NCBI GenBank assembly: GCA_022695795.1
Contig: MU404055.1
Location: forward strand, 1,612,001 to 1,676,000
Direction of reading: 5' to 3'
Length of the DNA: 64,000 bases
Origin: Biscogniauxia marginata
Taxonomy: Eukaryota; Ascomycota; Sordariomycetes; Xylariales; Xylariaceae
The notes beneath the pieces were generated by a model. It saw nothing but the letters and a program-made list of their open reading frames with translations, did not search any database and was not told the DNA's origin. Positions 48,701 to 60,122 of the stretch are shown piece after piece. The number at the start of each line of letters is the position of its first letter. Within the stretch, counting starts at the first letter, position 1. The position numbers and the translations under genes are program-made.

Positions 48701-51700
48701 TGCGTAGACTGCCGGAGTGCAGAGCGGAGTCCCGTCGACCTCGTGGCCTTCCACCAGTGGGCGGAAGTCCTTGCGTGTGACGTCTGCCTCGACGACAAGG
48801 TGAGCTTTCTCAGAATTGCCCGTCTCTTCGACGATTCTGTGGATGGTAGTGCTCTCAAGCTTCGAGGAACTTCTGATCGTAAGAGGAGGGTCTCCTTTGC
48901 GCAACGACCAGTCGTTAACGTATTGCATCCAGTATGGCTTCAGATCCCAGCTGTATGCTGGCAATGGGATAACCTTGTGAGAGGCTTTAAAGTCATAATG
49001 GTATCCAGACCACCGAATGTCGGAGCCTGCTGTGTAGAAGGATTTCAGGGTAGCTGCCAGCATCTGGAAAACTGGTCTACCTCTCTGCAAGGATGCCAGA
49101 GATGTAATCTGCGGACCCAGAACTGCTTTAACCATACCAGAGATAGCAGGATGCGGGCCAATCTCCAGTGTCGTGGCCTGGTCACCAAGAATCTTGTGGC
49201 TGTTCGCCGTTAGAAGTGTCTTGTGCATGTTGACAGGTTCTCGGGTATGACGGGCGAGGTATTCAGGGCCGAAGCTACCACTGCCAACGGCGATGCTGCC
49301 ATCCAAGGGGCACAGCACCGGTACCTCGGCCTCGGAATAAGTTATGCCACCGGCTAGCTTCTTGAAATCCTCCAGTATAGGATCGACCTGAGAAGAGTGG
49401 AAGGCGTAGGGTACTTTCAGTAGTGTCGTTTTGAACCCGGCATCTGCGAGCACAGTTTTGAATACGGAGATGTCCTCGTTGACCCCGGCCAAGACTGTCT
49501 CAGTGGGTGAGTTGATGCAAGCAGTCTCGTAGTTGTAGTTCTTGAGAACGTTCGCGATCTCGTCCACTGATCCCTTGATTACCAACATAGAATGGGTATC
49601 TCGTGTGCACTTTTGCTGAAGTAAGTTGGCCCTTGCTCCCACAAGGTAGACCGTATCTGCATCTGATAGAACCCCAGCGACATTAAGAGCCGCGTACTCG
49701 CCCAGGCTGTGTCCAACCACGGCGACAGGAGTAATGTTCCACGATGCCCACAACCTGCTAAGCGCAATCTGCATACAGACACTTGCCAGCTGGACGGCAG
49801 TAGGGTTGAATATCCCGATGTCTTGTTCCTTAGATTGGATGACGGGCAGCATAGACGGGAAGCCTAGGCTCTGTCCAATACGATCCAATCGACGCATTTC
49901 AGTGCGGAAGACGGAGAAATTTTCGTAGAGTTCCTTTCCCATACCGGGGTACTGTGCGCCCTGGCCCGTAAATGTGAAGACAATCTTCGGAGAGTTCTTG
50001 GGTCTTGTCATTCCCGCCTGGTCGCGGAGAGCTGCATCGATCTGGACACAGAGCTCCTCGGCGCTTGAGCCAGTAAGCATCACGCGATGCTGATGATGGG
50101 TGCGCCGTGCTGTTGTCGTATACGACAGCTTGCCAAGGTCGACGCCCGAATTCTGCTTCAAAAATCCGAGCAAAGCCTTGAGGTTGCCCTGCAAAGAGAC
50201 GCCATTCTTAGCCGAGACGGCTACAAGGTGATGGCTTCGTGAGTCAGGGGCTTCGCTAGCCGACTCGAGTTCGAGGGGTGCATCTTCAAGCAGCAAGGCC
50301 GTGTTCCCACCTGCCGCGCTAAAGTTGTTCACGAAGGCTCGTCGAGGCTTCGAAGGATCAGTGTTCCTTGCCCAAGGGGTCGGCTTCAGGGCGATGTTGA
50401 CGTTTCGCTCCTGCAGGTCGGTCGGAAATCTGTGGTTGATCTTTGTCTTGATCCCACAGTGTGGGACTATCATGTTCTTCTGCATCATCAAAAGTACCTT
50501 GATTATGCTCGCCATACCCGACGCAGCCTCACCATGTCCGACATTCGCCTTTGCAGATCCCAGAAAGAGAGCTTCAGCACTGCTTCGGCCGGTCTTGACT
50601 TTCTCAAGAGGCGGGGCAAAAGTATCCAGAACACTAGACATCTCCCCGGCATCGCCGGCTTGGGTGCCTGTGCCATGCATCTCAACGTATCCAATGGTAT
50701 AGGGGTCCACGGCGCCTTGGTTCAGGATCTTGTCAAAAACAGCACGTTGAGCTCCAACATGCGGCCGGGTGATGGACTCGGACTCGGCCGAGTGGTTCGT
50801 GTACGCCCCTAGGATTAACCCCAAGATCGGGTCTTTGTCGGCAATCGCATCATCAAGACGTTTGAGGATGATCGTCCCGACCCCTTCTCCTCGGCAATAC
50901 CCGTCAGCCGAGTCATCGAATGTTTTGCAGTTACCTGTTCGTGAGAGAAAGTGCCCTTTATCGAGACCGGCCGTCATATCCGGGTTCGTCAAGACGTTTG
51001 TTCCGCCCGCGATGGCTGTATCAATGTCCCCTCGCCAAAGGGAATTACATGCAAGGTGGATGCCAGCAAGACTAGACGAGCACGCCGTATTGACTGCGTA
51101 ACTCGGGCCGCTGAACTTGAAAAAGTAGTTGATACGCCCCGGTATAAACGCCTGGTTCCCGCCAGGGATGAAGTACGTATCGATATTTTGAGCACTGTTC
51201 GTTTCCATCCAGTCCATGCTAGTCACGCCGTAGAAAACACCGACACGATCACGTCGTGTAGATGGGGTAGCATCTGGAACAATGCCGGCTTGTTCGATTG
51301 CTTCATAAGCCGTCATCAAAGCAAGCCTTTGTGCGGGGTCGATTTGTGGTGCTTCTCGCGGTGAGATGCTGAAGAAGCGGGCATCGAAACCAGCGGGGTC
51401 ATCAAGCCAACAGCCAAATGCAGTCGCGCTCGTGTTCTTCCGAGTTCCTGTAGGGTCGACGTGCGTTTTGGCGTTCCAGTGAAAATCTGGAACCGGCTTG
51501 TGGACATCTAGACCCTGGTAGAGAAGATCCCAGAATGCCTCGTTGTCTTGAGCGCCGGGAAACCTTCCAGACATTCCGACAATGGCGAGCTTGGGCTTTC
51601 CAGGGCTAGAGTATGAGCCATCTCCAGCAACAGACGGTTGAATCTGTGCTGGTGTAGACGGCAATAATGTGCGCAACGACGTCTGCTTGAGCGCCGTATA

Positions 51701-52817
51701 TATCAGCTGGTCGGCTTTTGTTCCGATAGGAGCAACTTTGAATGTCTTGGGAAGCTCGCTCTGGAGACATTCTTGCAGCTCTTCGAGAACGTCATTCCAA
51801 CGGATGGGTTGTAGCAGTATTTGTCCGACTGCTGCCTTCAAGAGCGTCTCAAAGCTGCCCGTTTCCACGGTCCTCCCTGTGCTAGAGAAGACAGGAATGT
51901 GGTTAGGACGTGAGTAGGTGCTGCGAGGACTTAGGCTCTCGACAAGTTCGTCAACGTCATCCGGAGAGTACAGATGCGGAGCGTGGTATGGTCCGTAGAT
52001 TGGGATACTCTTTGATCCCGCACTATGCAAACTTCCCTCACGGGCAAGTAGATCGAGTGAGCGCGGTGGGCCGCTCACGGTTATGCCGTTTGGAGCATAT
52101 GCACTGACATATGGTCTGGCTGAAAGGGGTAGTGTCTGGTTTAATAAGTAGTCAGCATCTAAGACTTAAAGACGATGTATAGTAAACAGTTATGTTCTTA
52201 CGGTCTGTTCACAGAATCTGCGCACCCCATCGGCAGATGCCAAGCCGGGAACTATAATTGACCAACTCTGTTCTGAAGAATTCGAGGGCTGGAGACGCTG
52301 TGACATATCGGTTACGTGCATGCCTGTTCTGAAAGCCAAGGTGACTGCATCGACCGCGACTGGAACGAGGTCGAGCGTGCTACGGCTGCATCCAACCGCA
52401 GCTGCAGCCAGGGCTCCTGTGCAGAGACCAAGTATACGTGAATTATGGGCGTTAAAATCCCACGTGTCGGCTTGGCTGTATAAATTGTTCAGTTTGTAGT
52501 CCTGTAAGATGTGTGTAATATAGACCCTACCTGATGAAAGCACCCAGCTGATACAGACAGGTCACAGCCATATCCAGAGCTATGCACCGTTTTCCATCCT
52601 GTTTCCATAGCACAAGGTCGTCAAGGCAGGTGAACCGAGGCAGATCATCCCTAGTCTCAGCTGGAAGCTTGTATATCTCTACACGTATCGCATCGTATGC
52701 TTTGACCAGGAAATCCTCTAAGATTGGATTATGCCTGTGTCGCATCAAGTCCTTCAGACCCGGCCGGATATCGTACGTCTGGTCTCCGAAGAGATACAAC
52801 TTCAGTTGGTCTGCCAT
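45714..52817 (-). CDS. Non-reducing polyketide synthase SAT-KS-MAT-PT-ACP-ACP-TD, 2278 aa
   Basis: Five exons: 52817-52531, 52475-52202, 52135-48503, 48422-47871, 47804-45714; introns of 55, 66, 80 and 66 bp with GT/AG ends, all in frame. Domains: SAT (1-210, Cys114 in GLCTG), KS (from 367; Cys539 in TACSSS, His674, His721), MAT (about 904-1200; Ser997 in GHSLGEY), PT (about 1284-1580; His1318 in EGHEV and Asp1505 in HPGLLDALTW), ACP1 (Ser1674 in GIDSLL), ACP2 (Ser1791 in GVDSLL), and a NADPH thioester-reductase (from 1908; GASGSLGG, Tyr2079 and Lys2083). All catalytic residues are present. It should condense malonyl units onto a SAT-loaded starter, cyclise them in PT, and release an aromatic aldehyde. 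A C-methyltransferase, frequent in TD-ended NR-PKSs, is absent. The donor of intron 4 (GTTCGT) is weak. Product not predictable. Confidence 0.93.
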
Positions 52818-54470
52818 ATCGAAGTCGATTATATGGCTGAGAGAGGTACGTGAATTACTTGGCTGTTGCTTTACATTAATCCCTTCGGCAAACAGGTGCT
52901 CGAGATATGTGTATTCATTCAGATATTTATTAGAATCGCCTTCCTCAATCAACATAACCACTCCACAAGGCTGATTATATCTTTCCAAATCAGCCTATAC
53001 TATTCCTCACTTCCTCGGCTTTGCAGTCGCTTTGCCTAGCCCGTAGTGACCTCCCTCGGGAATATACAAGCCCTGGATGGGTGGCATAAGCAGCCACACT
53101 CTTCCGGTAAGCAGTCTAGACTTGCTTATTCCCCTTGTGCGTCCCTGAAGTGGCTGAAGATAACGGCCTCTCAGAGACCCAATCTCATTACTAGATTGAA
53201 TTCCTATATATTCGGGATTTAAGCTTTGAGCTGTGGGTGGCGTTTGTGGGGGGGATATATTTCTGCATCACTATTTACACTGTTATTCAAACCGGGGATC
53301 CTGCGGGGGATCCAACAGTAATCCTCGGGGCTTATTCAGAAGCCCTCCGGGGATTTCCCTTTTCAAGTAGATAGATTTATTCGAGACTATTGTCCCTTGA
53401 CCGAGAATTGCAACAATTCTGTTGTGGCGTTTGAACAGCTAGGTATTTTTCATTCTAAAGCCAGACGCCAGAGGCTATTATTAGATCTTTTAAACAATTG
53501 TTACATGCTTGATGTCCGGGACATGTGACCGTAGTTGGTCGATGCACCGTAAAACTACGTATAGTATTGGCAAAATATTCACACAGAAGGTCATATGTTG
53601 CCATAGTAAAATTATTAATGCTTAGCAGAGTCTTCTAGGACAACTCTTCACATAGCAGAAAAGGCTCTCTACTAACCTATGTACCCTAAATATTAGAAGA
53701 ACCCGTGGTTTGGTCCCCTTATGTGGTCTTAATAGTTGGATCTGAACTTGTGGGTTGGAAATTGATGTTCATCCAACATAGCAAATTGGAGAAATGTGAC
53801 CTGGCTAATACGTGTGAGGTCTGCTAGATCACCAAACATTGCGTTACTAGCTTCGTGTACCGAGAAAATGCAGGATCCCCGGAGGTTCCGGTAGGTATCA
53901 AGGCTTCTCGGGTGTCAGGGACCTTGTGAATGGCAATTTTATCGTGACTCTTACTGCCAAGGGGCTTAGGGCTGTGGGAGTGGGATATACGAGGATAGCC
54001 GGAAAAGACCGTTAAGGTGTAAAATAGCCGTTCACCTGTGTATCCCTAATCTAAGTCCTAGCCGAGTCGTTCGTACAACAGCCACTGTATTACCTAGCCC
54101 CAAAGGAGATGCGGATCATGACAATGGTAATCCCAAAAGGGAGGGGCGTGTATCGGGAAACCCCCTCAGCTTCAGCCTCATTCTTCAGCTAGATCAATAC
54201 AGGCCATTGCGCCGCCGGTATCAGTTCCTATTTGCAAATTAGGCTGCAATATGGTTAGAACTTTCAGGTCATTTTCACTCTTCCTCTGACCAAGAATGAA
54301 ATGAGAGGCGCAGTAGGATGAGAAGAACTACGAGCTTTGCTTTAGATATAAAACACAGGACGTCGTAGAAACATTCCCAGCTAGCATACTCAAGAAACAG
54401 CATCCATCTGACCTTTGTTTCTTTCGCTGATCCAAAGCAATAGCTCTCTTGCTTGTGCTACCCGGCCATC
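52818..54470. promoter_or_regulatory. Divergent promoter of PKS and FAD oxidase genes
   Basis: 1.65 kb between two divergently transcribed cluster genes, so probably co-regulated. It holds the palindrome-like TCG-N5-CGA at 53853-53863 and inverted GGGGATCC repeats near 53295-53320. No gene seen. Confidence 0.55.
53853..53863. promoter_or_regulatory. TCG-N5-CGA, possible AflR-type site
   Basis: Reads TCGTGTACCGA, between the PKS and the FAD oxidase, about 1.0 kb from the PKS ATG and 0.6 kb from the oxidase ATG. This position makes it the most convincing of the four matches, though still a 6-base-defined motif. Confidence 0.4.
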
Positions 54471-56219
54471 ATGCTGTCCTACACCATCTTGAATTTTCTG
54501 GCGATCTTCGCCTCGACTGCTGCAGCTGGACCTACCTGGCGTACTAGCAGCGGTGAAGCGCTTGTGCAGTTTCTAAAGAGGCAAACCCCTACATTGAACT
54601 TCACAATCTCCCCTGAGGCTTCAATCGTCACCCCTGAATCCCCCGATTGGGCCAACGACACAGCTCGCTGGTCCACCTGGAGCGCACCAACATATAGCGT
54701 CGCATTTCTTCCGGCGGAAGAACGTGATGTTTCTATTGGCGTATGTGAGCCCGAGCAGACTTGTCTAAAGATAAGGCATATGCAAGAGCTGACATGATAA
54801 CATGCACAGCTCCAATACATGACCAGTCACAATATCTCGTTTCTGGCTCAGGGCGGTGGCCACGGAAATACGCTCACGCTAGCTACTGCACAGAATGTTG
54901 TATTGATTAATATGGAACAGTTCAACGATATCACCCTGAATTCCGATGATACCATTACCATCGGTGGTGGGGCTAGATTTGGTGATGTCTACACGGCCGC
55001 TTACGGAGCTGGTAGAGAATTGCGTCAGTACTTTCTTTCTTTCACTTCTGTTACTTTTATATTTTACGCAGTTGGCTATTTGTGGTCGTAAACTTAGGCT
55101 AACGCACACGCATATAGCGCTTGGCTCTTGTGCATGTGTTGGTGTCGGGGGTGCCAGCCTCGGCGGCGGTCACGGCCGGCTTCAAGGGAGGTACGGCTTA
55201 ATAGTGGACGCAATCGTCAAACTCCGCGTAGCTCTGTGGGATGGCTCTATTGTCGAAGCATCGGCCACCGAGAACGCAGACCTGTTCTGGGCTATGCGGG
55301 GAGCCGGTCACAACTTTGGAATCGTCCTAGACTTCACATTCAAGACTTGGCCTCTGCAAAACAATGGCTTGCATTATAACGCTGACATGATTTTTACCAC
55401 TGATTCGCTGGAGGGCGTTTTCACCATGTTCAACAAACTCATCCCAGGCCAGAATGAAAATCTTGCCTTGGACCTTTTCATCGTTACCGATCCATCCACC
55501 TTGGAGGTAAGTGATATATTAAACATTTTCTAGTATCGGGGCACTACTAAACTTCTTAGACTGTCATGTCCTTCAATCTCGTGTATGCCGGTCCTCAAGA
55601 AGAAGGAGAGAAATTCACAGCTCTCTTTGCTACAAACACGAATTCCACCGGACCACATATCGAACGTCTTTCCTTAAACGAGACAGTGGTTCCCTGGGAC
55701 CAACTGCCACATATCGCTGCCGGAGGCGCGATCAACATAGCATGTACCGAAGGGCTTAGCTACAATGTCTATACAGCGAACACGGCGCTATTTGACATAG
55801 CCCAGCAGCGGGCACTCTTGAATTCGTACCAGGATTTTATCAAGACGAACCCGCTCGCATCCGCCTCGCTCATCTTCTATGAGATATTCCCGCAGCAAGC
55901 CGTTGCCGCCCAAAATGAAGACGACACGGCCGTCGGCAACCGCAACTCCGCCAACATCCTCGGTATCCTCCAGACCACCTATACGGATGAAAGCGTCGCT
56001 CCTGCTGCGGACGCTTGGGCGCGCCAGTGGCGTGATCAGTTGGTTGATCCCCAGTACTCAGGCTACGATATTGAGTCTGTATACATGAACTATGCTCATG
56101 GAGACGAGAGACTAGAGGCCATGTACGGCTACGAGCCTTGGCGTCTTGAGCGCCTACGGAGTCTCAAGCAACGCTATGACCCTCACGGCTTTTTCAATTT
56201 TTATAACTCTGTACTTTAA
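54471..56219 (+). CDS. Secreted FAD-linked oxidoreductase (BBE-like), 510 aa
   Basis: Exons 54471-54740, 54810-55023, 55118-55506, 55560-56219; introns of 69, 94 and 53 bp join in frame (GTATGT...CACAG, GTCAGT...ATAG with CTAAC branch, GTAAGT...TTAG). Residues 1-19 form a signal peptide (LNFLAIFASTAAAG). FAD-binding segments follow: FLAQGGGHGNTLTL with His108, the candidate covalent flavin ligand, and GVGGASLGGGHGRLQG. ENADLFWAMRGAGHNFGIV is the conserved FAD_binding_4 core. The C-terminus YDPHGFFNFYNSVL matches the berberine-bridge domain end. Such secreted oxidases carry out oxidative cyclisations or dearomatisations in clusters (SorD is an example of the class). Its divergent promoter with the PKS supports a role in the same pathway. 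Confidence 0.88.
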
Positions 56220-57684
56220 GGATGAGGTTTGAGGTGATAAAGATTACTTTCATCAACGTTGTTAGAAACACCCTATAGAGTAGGCTTCATGGTGTGGGAG
56301 GAAATAGGCGTCATCTACCAACTTGAAACTAATCGTAGCCATTTCTTTCTCGTCTTGAGGCCGAGACTAGCGTTACAGCCACTTGAATATAAAATGCGTT
56401 ATTAATTCCCGAAACTAATAAGAACTTAAATTATTCGCAGTAACGTGCCACAACAACGGCATAATATCTCCGGCCCAATCTGAATCATCTGAATCATGTA
56501 AGAAAGTATTTCTCCTCCCGCGCCACATTCGGCATGGCGGACGCCATTGCTCGCTGAGCGAATTAGGTCATGAATTTGCTAGGTAACGTTACCATAACGA
56601 GTCCCGACTGAATCATCGGTAAGCTTTTTTCTCCGAAGTGTGTGCGACCTGCGTATTATCACGACCAAAACTAAGACACGCCAAAAATAGAGCATCAGGA
56701 CTAAAGCCAAACAGAGTGACTCTTGATTATTCGTGTTAAGTTCTATCCCACCATATCATCTCCTTGAGAGGACTGCGTGATGATCCTGACATCATAACAG
56801 TATTGTTTCACTGAGTTCCAATCCGAAACAGATGCTTACGATTGCCTGTTGAGCAGCTGAAATATCCGAGTTCCGCAGTATGAATATTCCGACGTTTATT
56901 AGACGTTCTCGAAATTATTAGCAAAAAAACATCATATAACCTTAAGACTTGTCAATAGTGCTAGAGAGATACAGAAACTCACACACGACTTTGAAATGGG
57001 CAAATTTATCATTTGAGTGAAACTTGTATTATTATATAGGATAAAATCCATTTATCACTAAATGTATTAGAACACGAGCCTAAGTATTGCCCTGACTAAA
57101 AGTTAAACCAATTCAATAGCTTCAGTTTAGAGAACTATATTATCCCTTTTACTTCAGCTCTATCTTATCTGTTAATAGAATGACTGGGTACCTATGTTTG
57201 GCTTCCAATACCGTACGCAACATTCGTGAACCGTTTTTACTCGTATATCGAACGTTGGCAGGATAAGATTGTTTTAGCCCCATATGTTTAGGTTAGTAGA
57301 GGAAGCATCATACGCGCACCTCAAGTCTATACCTATATCTATATCTACGTCGATACGTGTATGCCCCTGAGATTAGAGTTCATCATAGGAGGGCCCAGTT
57401 ATCTGAGGCCAGCTATACTCGATCTAGTCTTAGTCGCATCGTGTGCCACCAATGAGGACGGGTTTATCTAGCACTTATACCTCGACCCAGAGTAAAGTCC
57501 ACGACTGATTATCAATCAAGACGGCACAGCAGAACTCTTATAAATCAACATTACGATTAAGCCTCCATCATGCGTTGTGTGTATTTAATATCAGTTTGTT
57601 TTGCAAATTAATTGATGTCACGCTCCCAATCATCTCTGTTTCGTAAAAGAACTCATAGCGAAGCTTGCTCGATTTCGTCCTGCG
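56220..57684. other. Intergenic with TCG-N5-CGA matches
   Basis: AT-rich (especially 56880-57180). Carries a TCG-N5-CGA at 56551-56561 and one at 57675-57685 that overlaps the ATG of the next gene. No gene seen. Confidence 0.4.
56551..56561. promoter_or_regulatory. TCG-N5-CGA, possible AflR-type site
   Basis: Reads TCGCTGAGCGA, 1.1 kb upstream of the MDR pseudogene and 330 bases past the oxidase stop. Weak evidence on its own. Confidence 0.25.
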
Positions 57685-57685
57685 A
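57675..57685. promoter_or_regulatory. TCG-N5-CGA overlapping a start codon
   Basis: Reads TCGTCCTGCGA, its last base being the A of the ATG at 57685. A binding site here would be unusually placed, so chance is likely. Confidence 0.2.
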
Positions 57686-58869
57686 TGGCCCAGTCGATTC
57701 CTGTGACCTCAAAGGAATGGACTGTCACGGGTCTGAACGGTTTCGATTCACTTAAATATACAGAACGACCCATATCCTCTCTCAGTGATAACCAGGTCCT
57801 AGTAAAGAGTATGCCAACTACCTCTGCAAAGACAATATTACGACACTAACCTCAACTCATCACGCACATCAGTCCATGGCGCATCCATCAATGTATAATA
57901 CAGCTTAATATATCTAATACCCTGTCAATTGTAGACTAACTATAGGGTTAGTATCGTGACCTCCTTGTTCCCCGGGGCCAATACCCCTGAGATGTCAAGG
58001 CGGATATCGTCCCCGGCTCCGATGGAGCCGGAACCGTGGTAGCCGTTGGCAGACATGTTACCCGGTTCCGGCCAGGGGATAAAGTCGTCACGATGCTTCA
58101 TCAGCAGCACATCGGAGGGCCGATGACCAAGCATCTCTCGAACTTCGCACTAGGTGCCTCAGTCGATGGCACTCTACGTTCCATCGGGGCTTTCGACGAG
58201 CACGGGCTCGTGGCAATGCCGGAAGGCTTGAGCTTTATGGAGGCCGCGACGCTTAGCTGCGCCGGGGTGACGGCGTGGAACGCGCTTTTCGGCCTACCTG
58301 GGAAGCAGCTCTCGGCAGGCCAATGGATCCTGACTCAGGGCACTGGCGGAGTGAGCATATCTGCCGTCCAGTTCGCCAAGGCTGTCGGCGCTAGAGTCAT
58401 TGCCACGACGAGCTCCAGTGAGAAGGCAAAGCTCTTGGAGAGACTGGGTGCTGATCACATTATAAATTATCGCGAGACCCCCGACTGGGGTTCCGTTGCC
58501 AAGAAATTGACCGGACAAGCTGGCGTCGACCTCGTCGTTGAGGTTGCTGGCCCGAGCACGATGCATCAGAGTGTCGCCAGTGTCAAACTCGACGGTGTTA
58601 TCAGCGTGGTCGGCGCCATCGGCGGGTCGGCCGAAGGCACGATGCCCAGCTTGTTGGATTGTTGGATTAATCTTTTCACGACTCGTGGCGTGTGGGTTGG
58701 TAACCGACTCCAGATGGAGGATATGTGTCGAGCTATCGAGGGGAACTTGGAAAGGCTGCGTCCTATTGTCGACCCTAATGTCTTTTCGCTGGATCAGATT
58801 AAGGAGGCATATGAGTATCTAGAATCTGGCCGTCACCAAGGGAAAGTTTGCATAAATATTGCCGACTGA
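57685..58869 (+). pseudogene. MDR alcohol dehydrogenase/quinone reductase gene with a frameshift
   Basis: Starts MAQSIPVTSKEWTVTGLNGF (57685-57808). A clean intron (57809-57872, GTATGC...ATCAG, CTAAC branch) leads to HGASIN. A second putative intron from 57893 ends near 57935, with an unclear acceptor. The next coding piece (NYR..., then SIVTSLFPGANTPEMS) is out of frame with the long downstream part, which resumes at KADIVPGSDGAGTVVAVG: one base appears lost near 57993-57998. The downstream 280 codons are intact and well conserved, with QGTGGVSISAVQFAKAVGARV (cofactor site) and LLERLGADHIINY. Family members reduce enones, quinones or carbonyls with NADPH. A sequencing error or an unrecognised intron could also explain the shift; if so the gene is a working cluster reductase. 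Confidence 0.62.
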
Positions 58870-60086
58870 GCGTAAGTAGTCGCCAAGACTAGGGGTGCTT
58901 GCGATCCGAGAATTGCATAATATACGCTAACGATGGCGAGAATGATGAATCTCGACATGTGATCATGCCCAGGCCCCCTCTCGTATTCATGTGAGTTCGT
59001 AGTCCTCGTCGATAACTGATAGGTGGCTCTTCTTCGTTCCAACACTATAACCTTCCACTCCGAATTCTTGTCTTGGTTCACCCAAACTTATCACATAATA
59101 TTATGAATGATAGCGGATTGTTGCAGGGGTAAAAGTTCTTGGCCCGTCTATTTTCGGATCACCTTTTCGTTGAAGTGCATCGGGAAGCAAGTAGACAGTG
59201 GACACTTTATGTGTATTATCCAAGGAAAAGTACATATAGCATTTTTCTAGTACTTATTATCATAGTGTTCAAGGTTTAGCAGGAAGCACTTTGGTCAAAT
59301 TTAGAGGTCCCCTCCCAAGAGAAGATGGACCATACCTGGTCTTGATGCGTTGGAGTCGTGACCTATAAACAATTATAGGCCCTTAAACCAACCTATGTGT
59401 AGGACTGCTTCTTTTGCCAGGTACCTACTTTTAAATGTATACAACATTCGCCTGAAACAACTCCCGTTTATGTAAAATCCTTATAATCAATTGTTAAGCC
59501 CTTCGCTGTTTCGCGAAAGTATTATTCTAATAGATAATGCGTACTTCGCATCGTATTTCCCAACACCGCATAGAACATTCTACAATATGCGAGTCAGACA
59601 AGTAAATAGGTCCATCGGTGCAACACAACCACAAACGACTAACAGAGAGCTGAGGGTTGGCTAAAGTCTTGTTCAGAGATTAGTGAGCATTCCAGCCACA
59701 CCCTGGCCGTTGGAGCCCCCGGGGACGACCCCGCATGTATACGGCTCCCATCCCCCTGTTCCATCCCGAAGCAAGCTGGAGTTGAAGTGGGTCCCACCGA
59801 GTTTGGAAAGTGGCCGGTGTGTCAGCACCGCCACTCATCGCCCAATTTTCATGTTCTTGATTTCCAAGAGATTTGAAATTTCCCCCCTGTGCAACTACAT
59901 GCGACAACAAGACGACGACGAAGACGACAGCAACGACGACAACGATAACGAGAACAACGATCCGAGAAGCTATATTGTTACATCGCAATACTCACTCCTA
60001 AACTCTCTTCAGTTCCCTATCCCGTGGATTATCTTACGAGTTATATGACTAGGTGTGAACACAATTAGCCTCTTGTCTTCGCAACC
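58870..60086. other. Intergenic, leader of the BTB gene
   Basis: No gene seen. A GAC/AAC-rich purine stretch at 59905-59965 precedes the BTB gene; a 121-codon open frame crossing it has low-complexity content and is probably not coding. Confidence 0.45.
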
Positions 60087-60122
60087 ATGTCTCATTCTCG
60101 CAACCCGCGTCGTCAACAATGA
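60087..60122 (+). promoter_or_regulatory. Upstream ORF overlapping the BTB gene start (ATGA)
   Basis: An 11-codon frame, MSHSRNPRRQQ, whose TGA stop (60120-60122) overlaps the ATG at 60119 as ATGA. A ribosome ending the uORF would sit directly on the main start, an arrangement that permits termination-reinitiation or leaky scanning control. Whether it is in the mRNA is inferred from its position only. Confidence 0.5.

Noticed and set aside
53280..53360. Inverted GGGGATCC and CCTCGGGG-type repeats upstream of the PKS
   Set aside because: Short and imperfect; no known element or terminator fits.
59683..60048. 121-codon + strand frame upstream of the BTB gene
   Set aside because: Low-complexity Asp/Asn content, no homology pattern, and better explained as promoter or leader.
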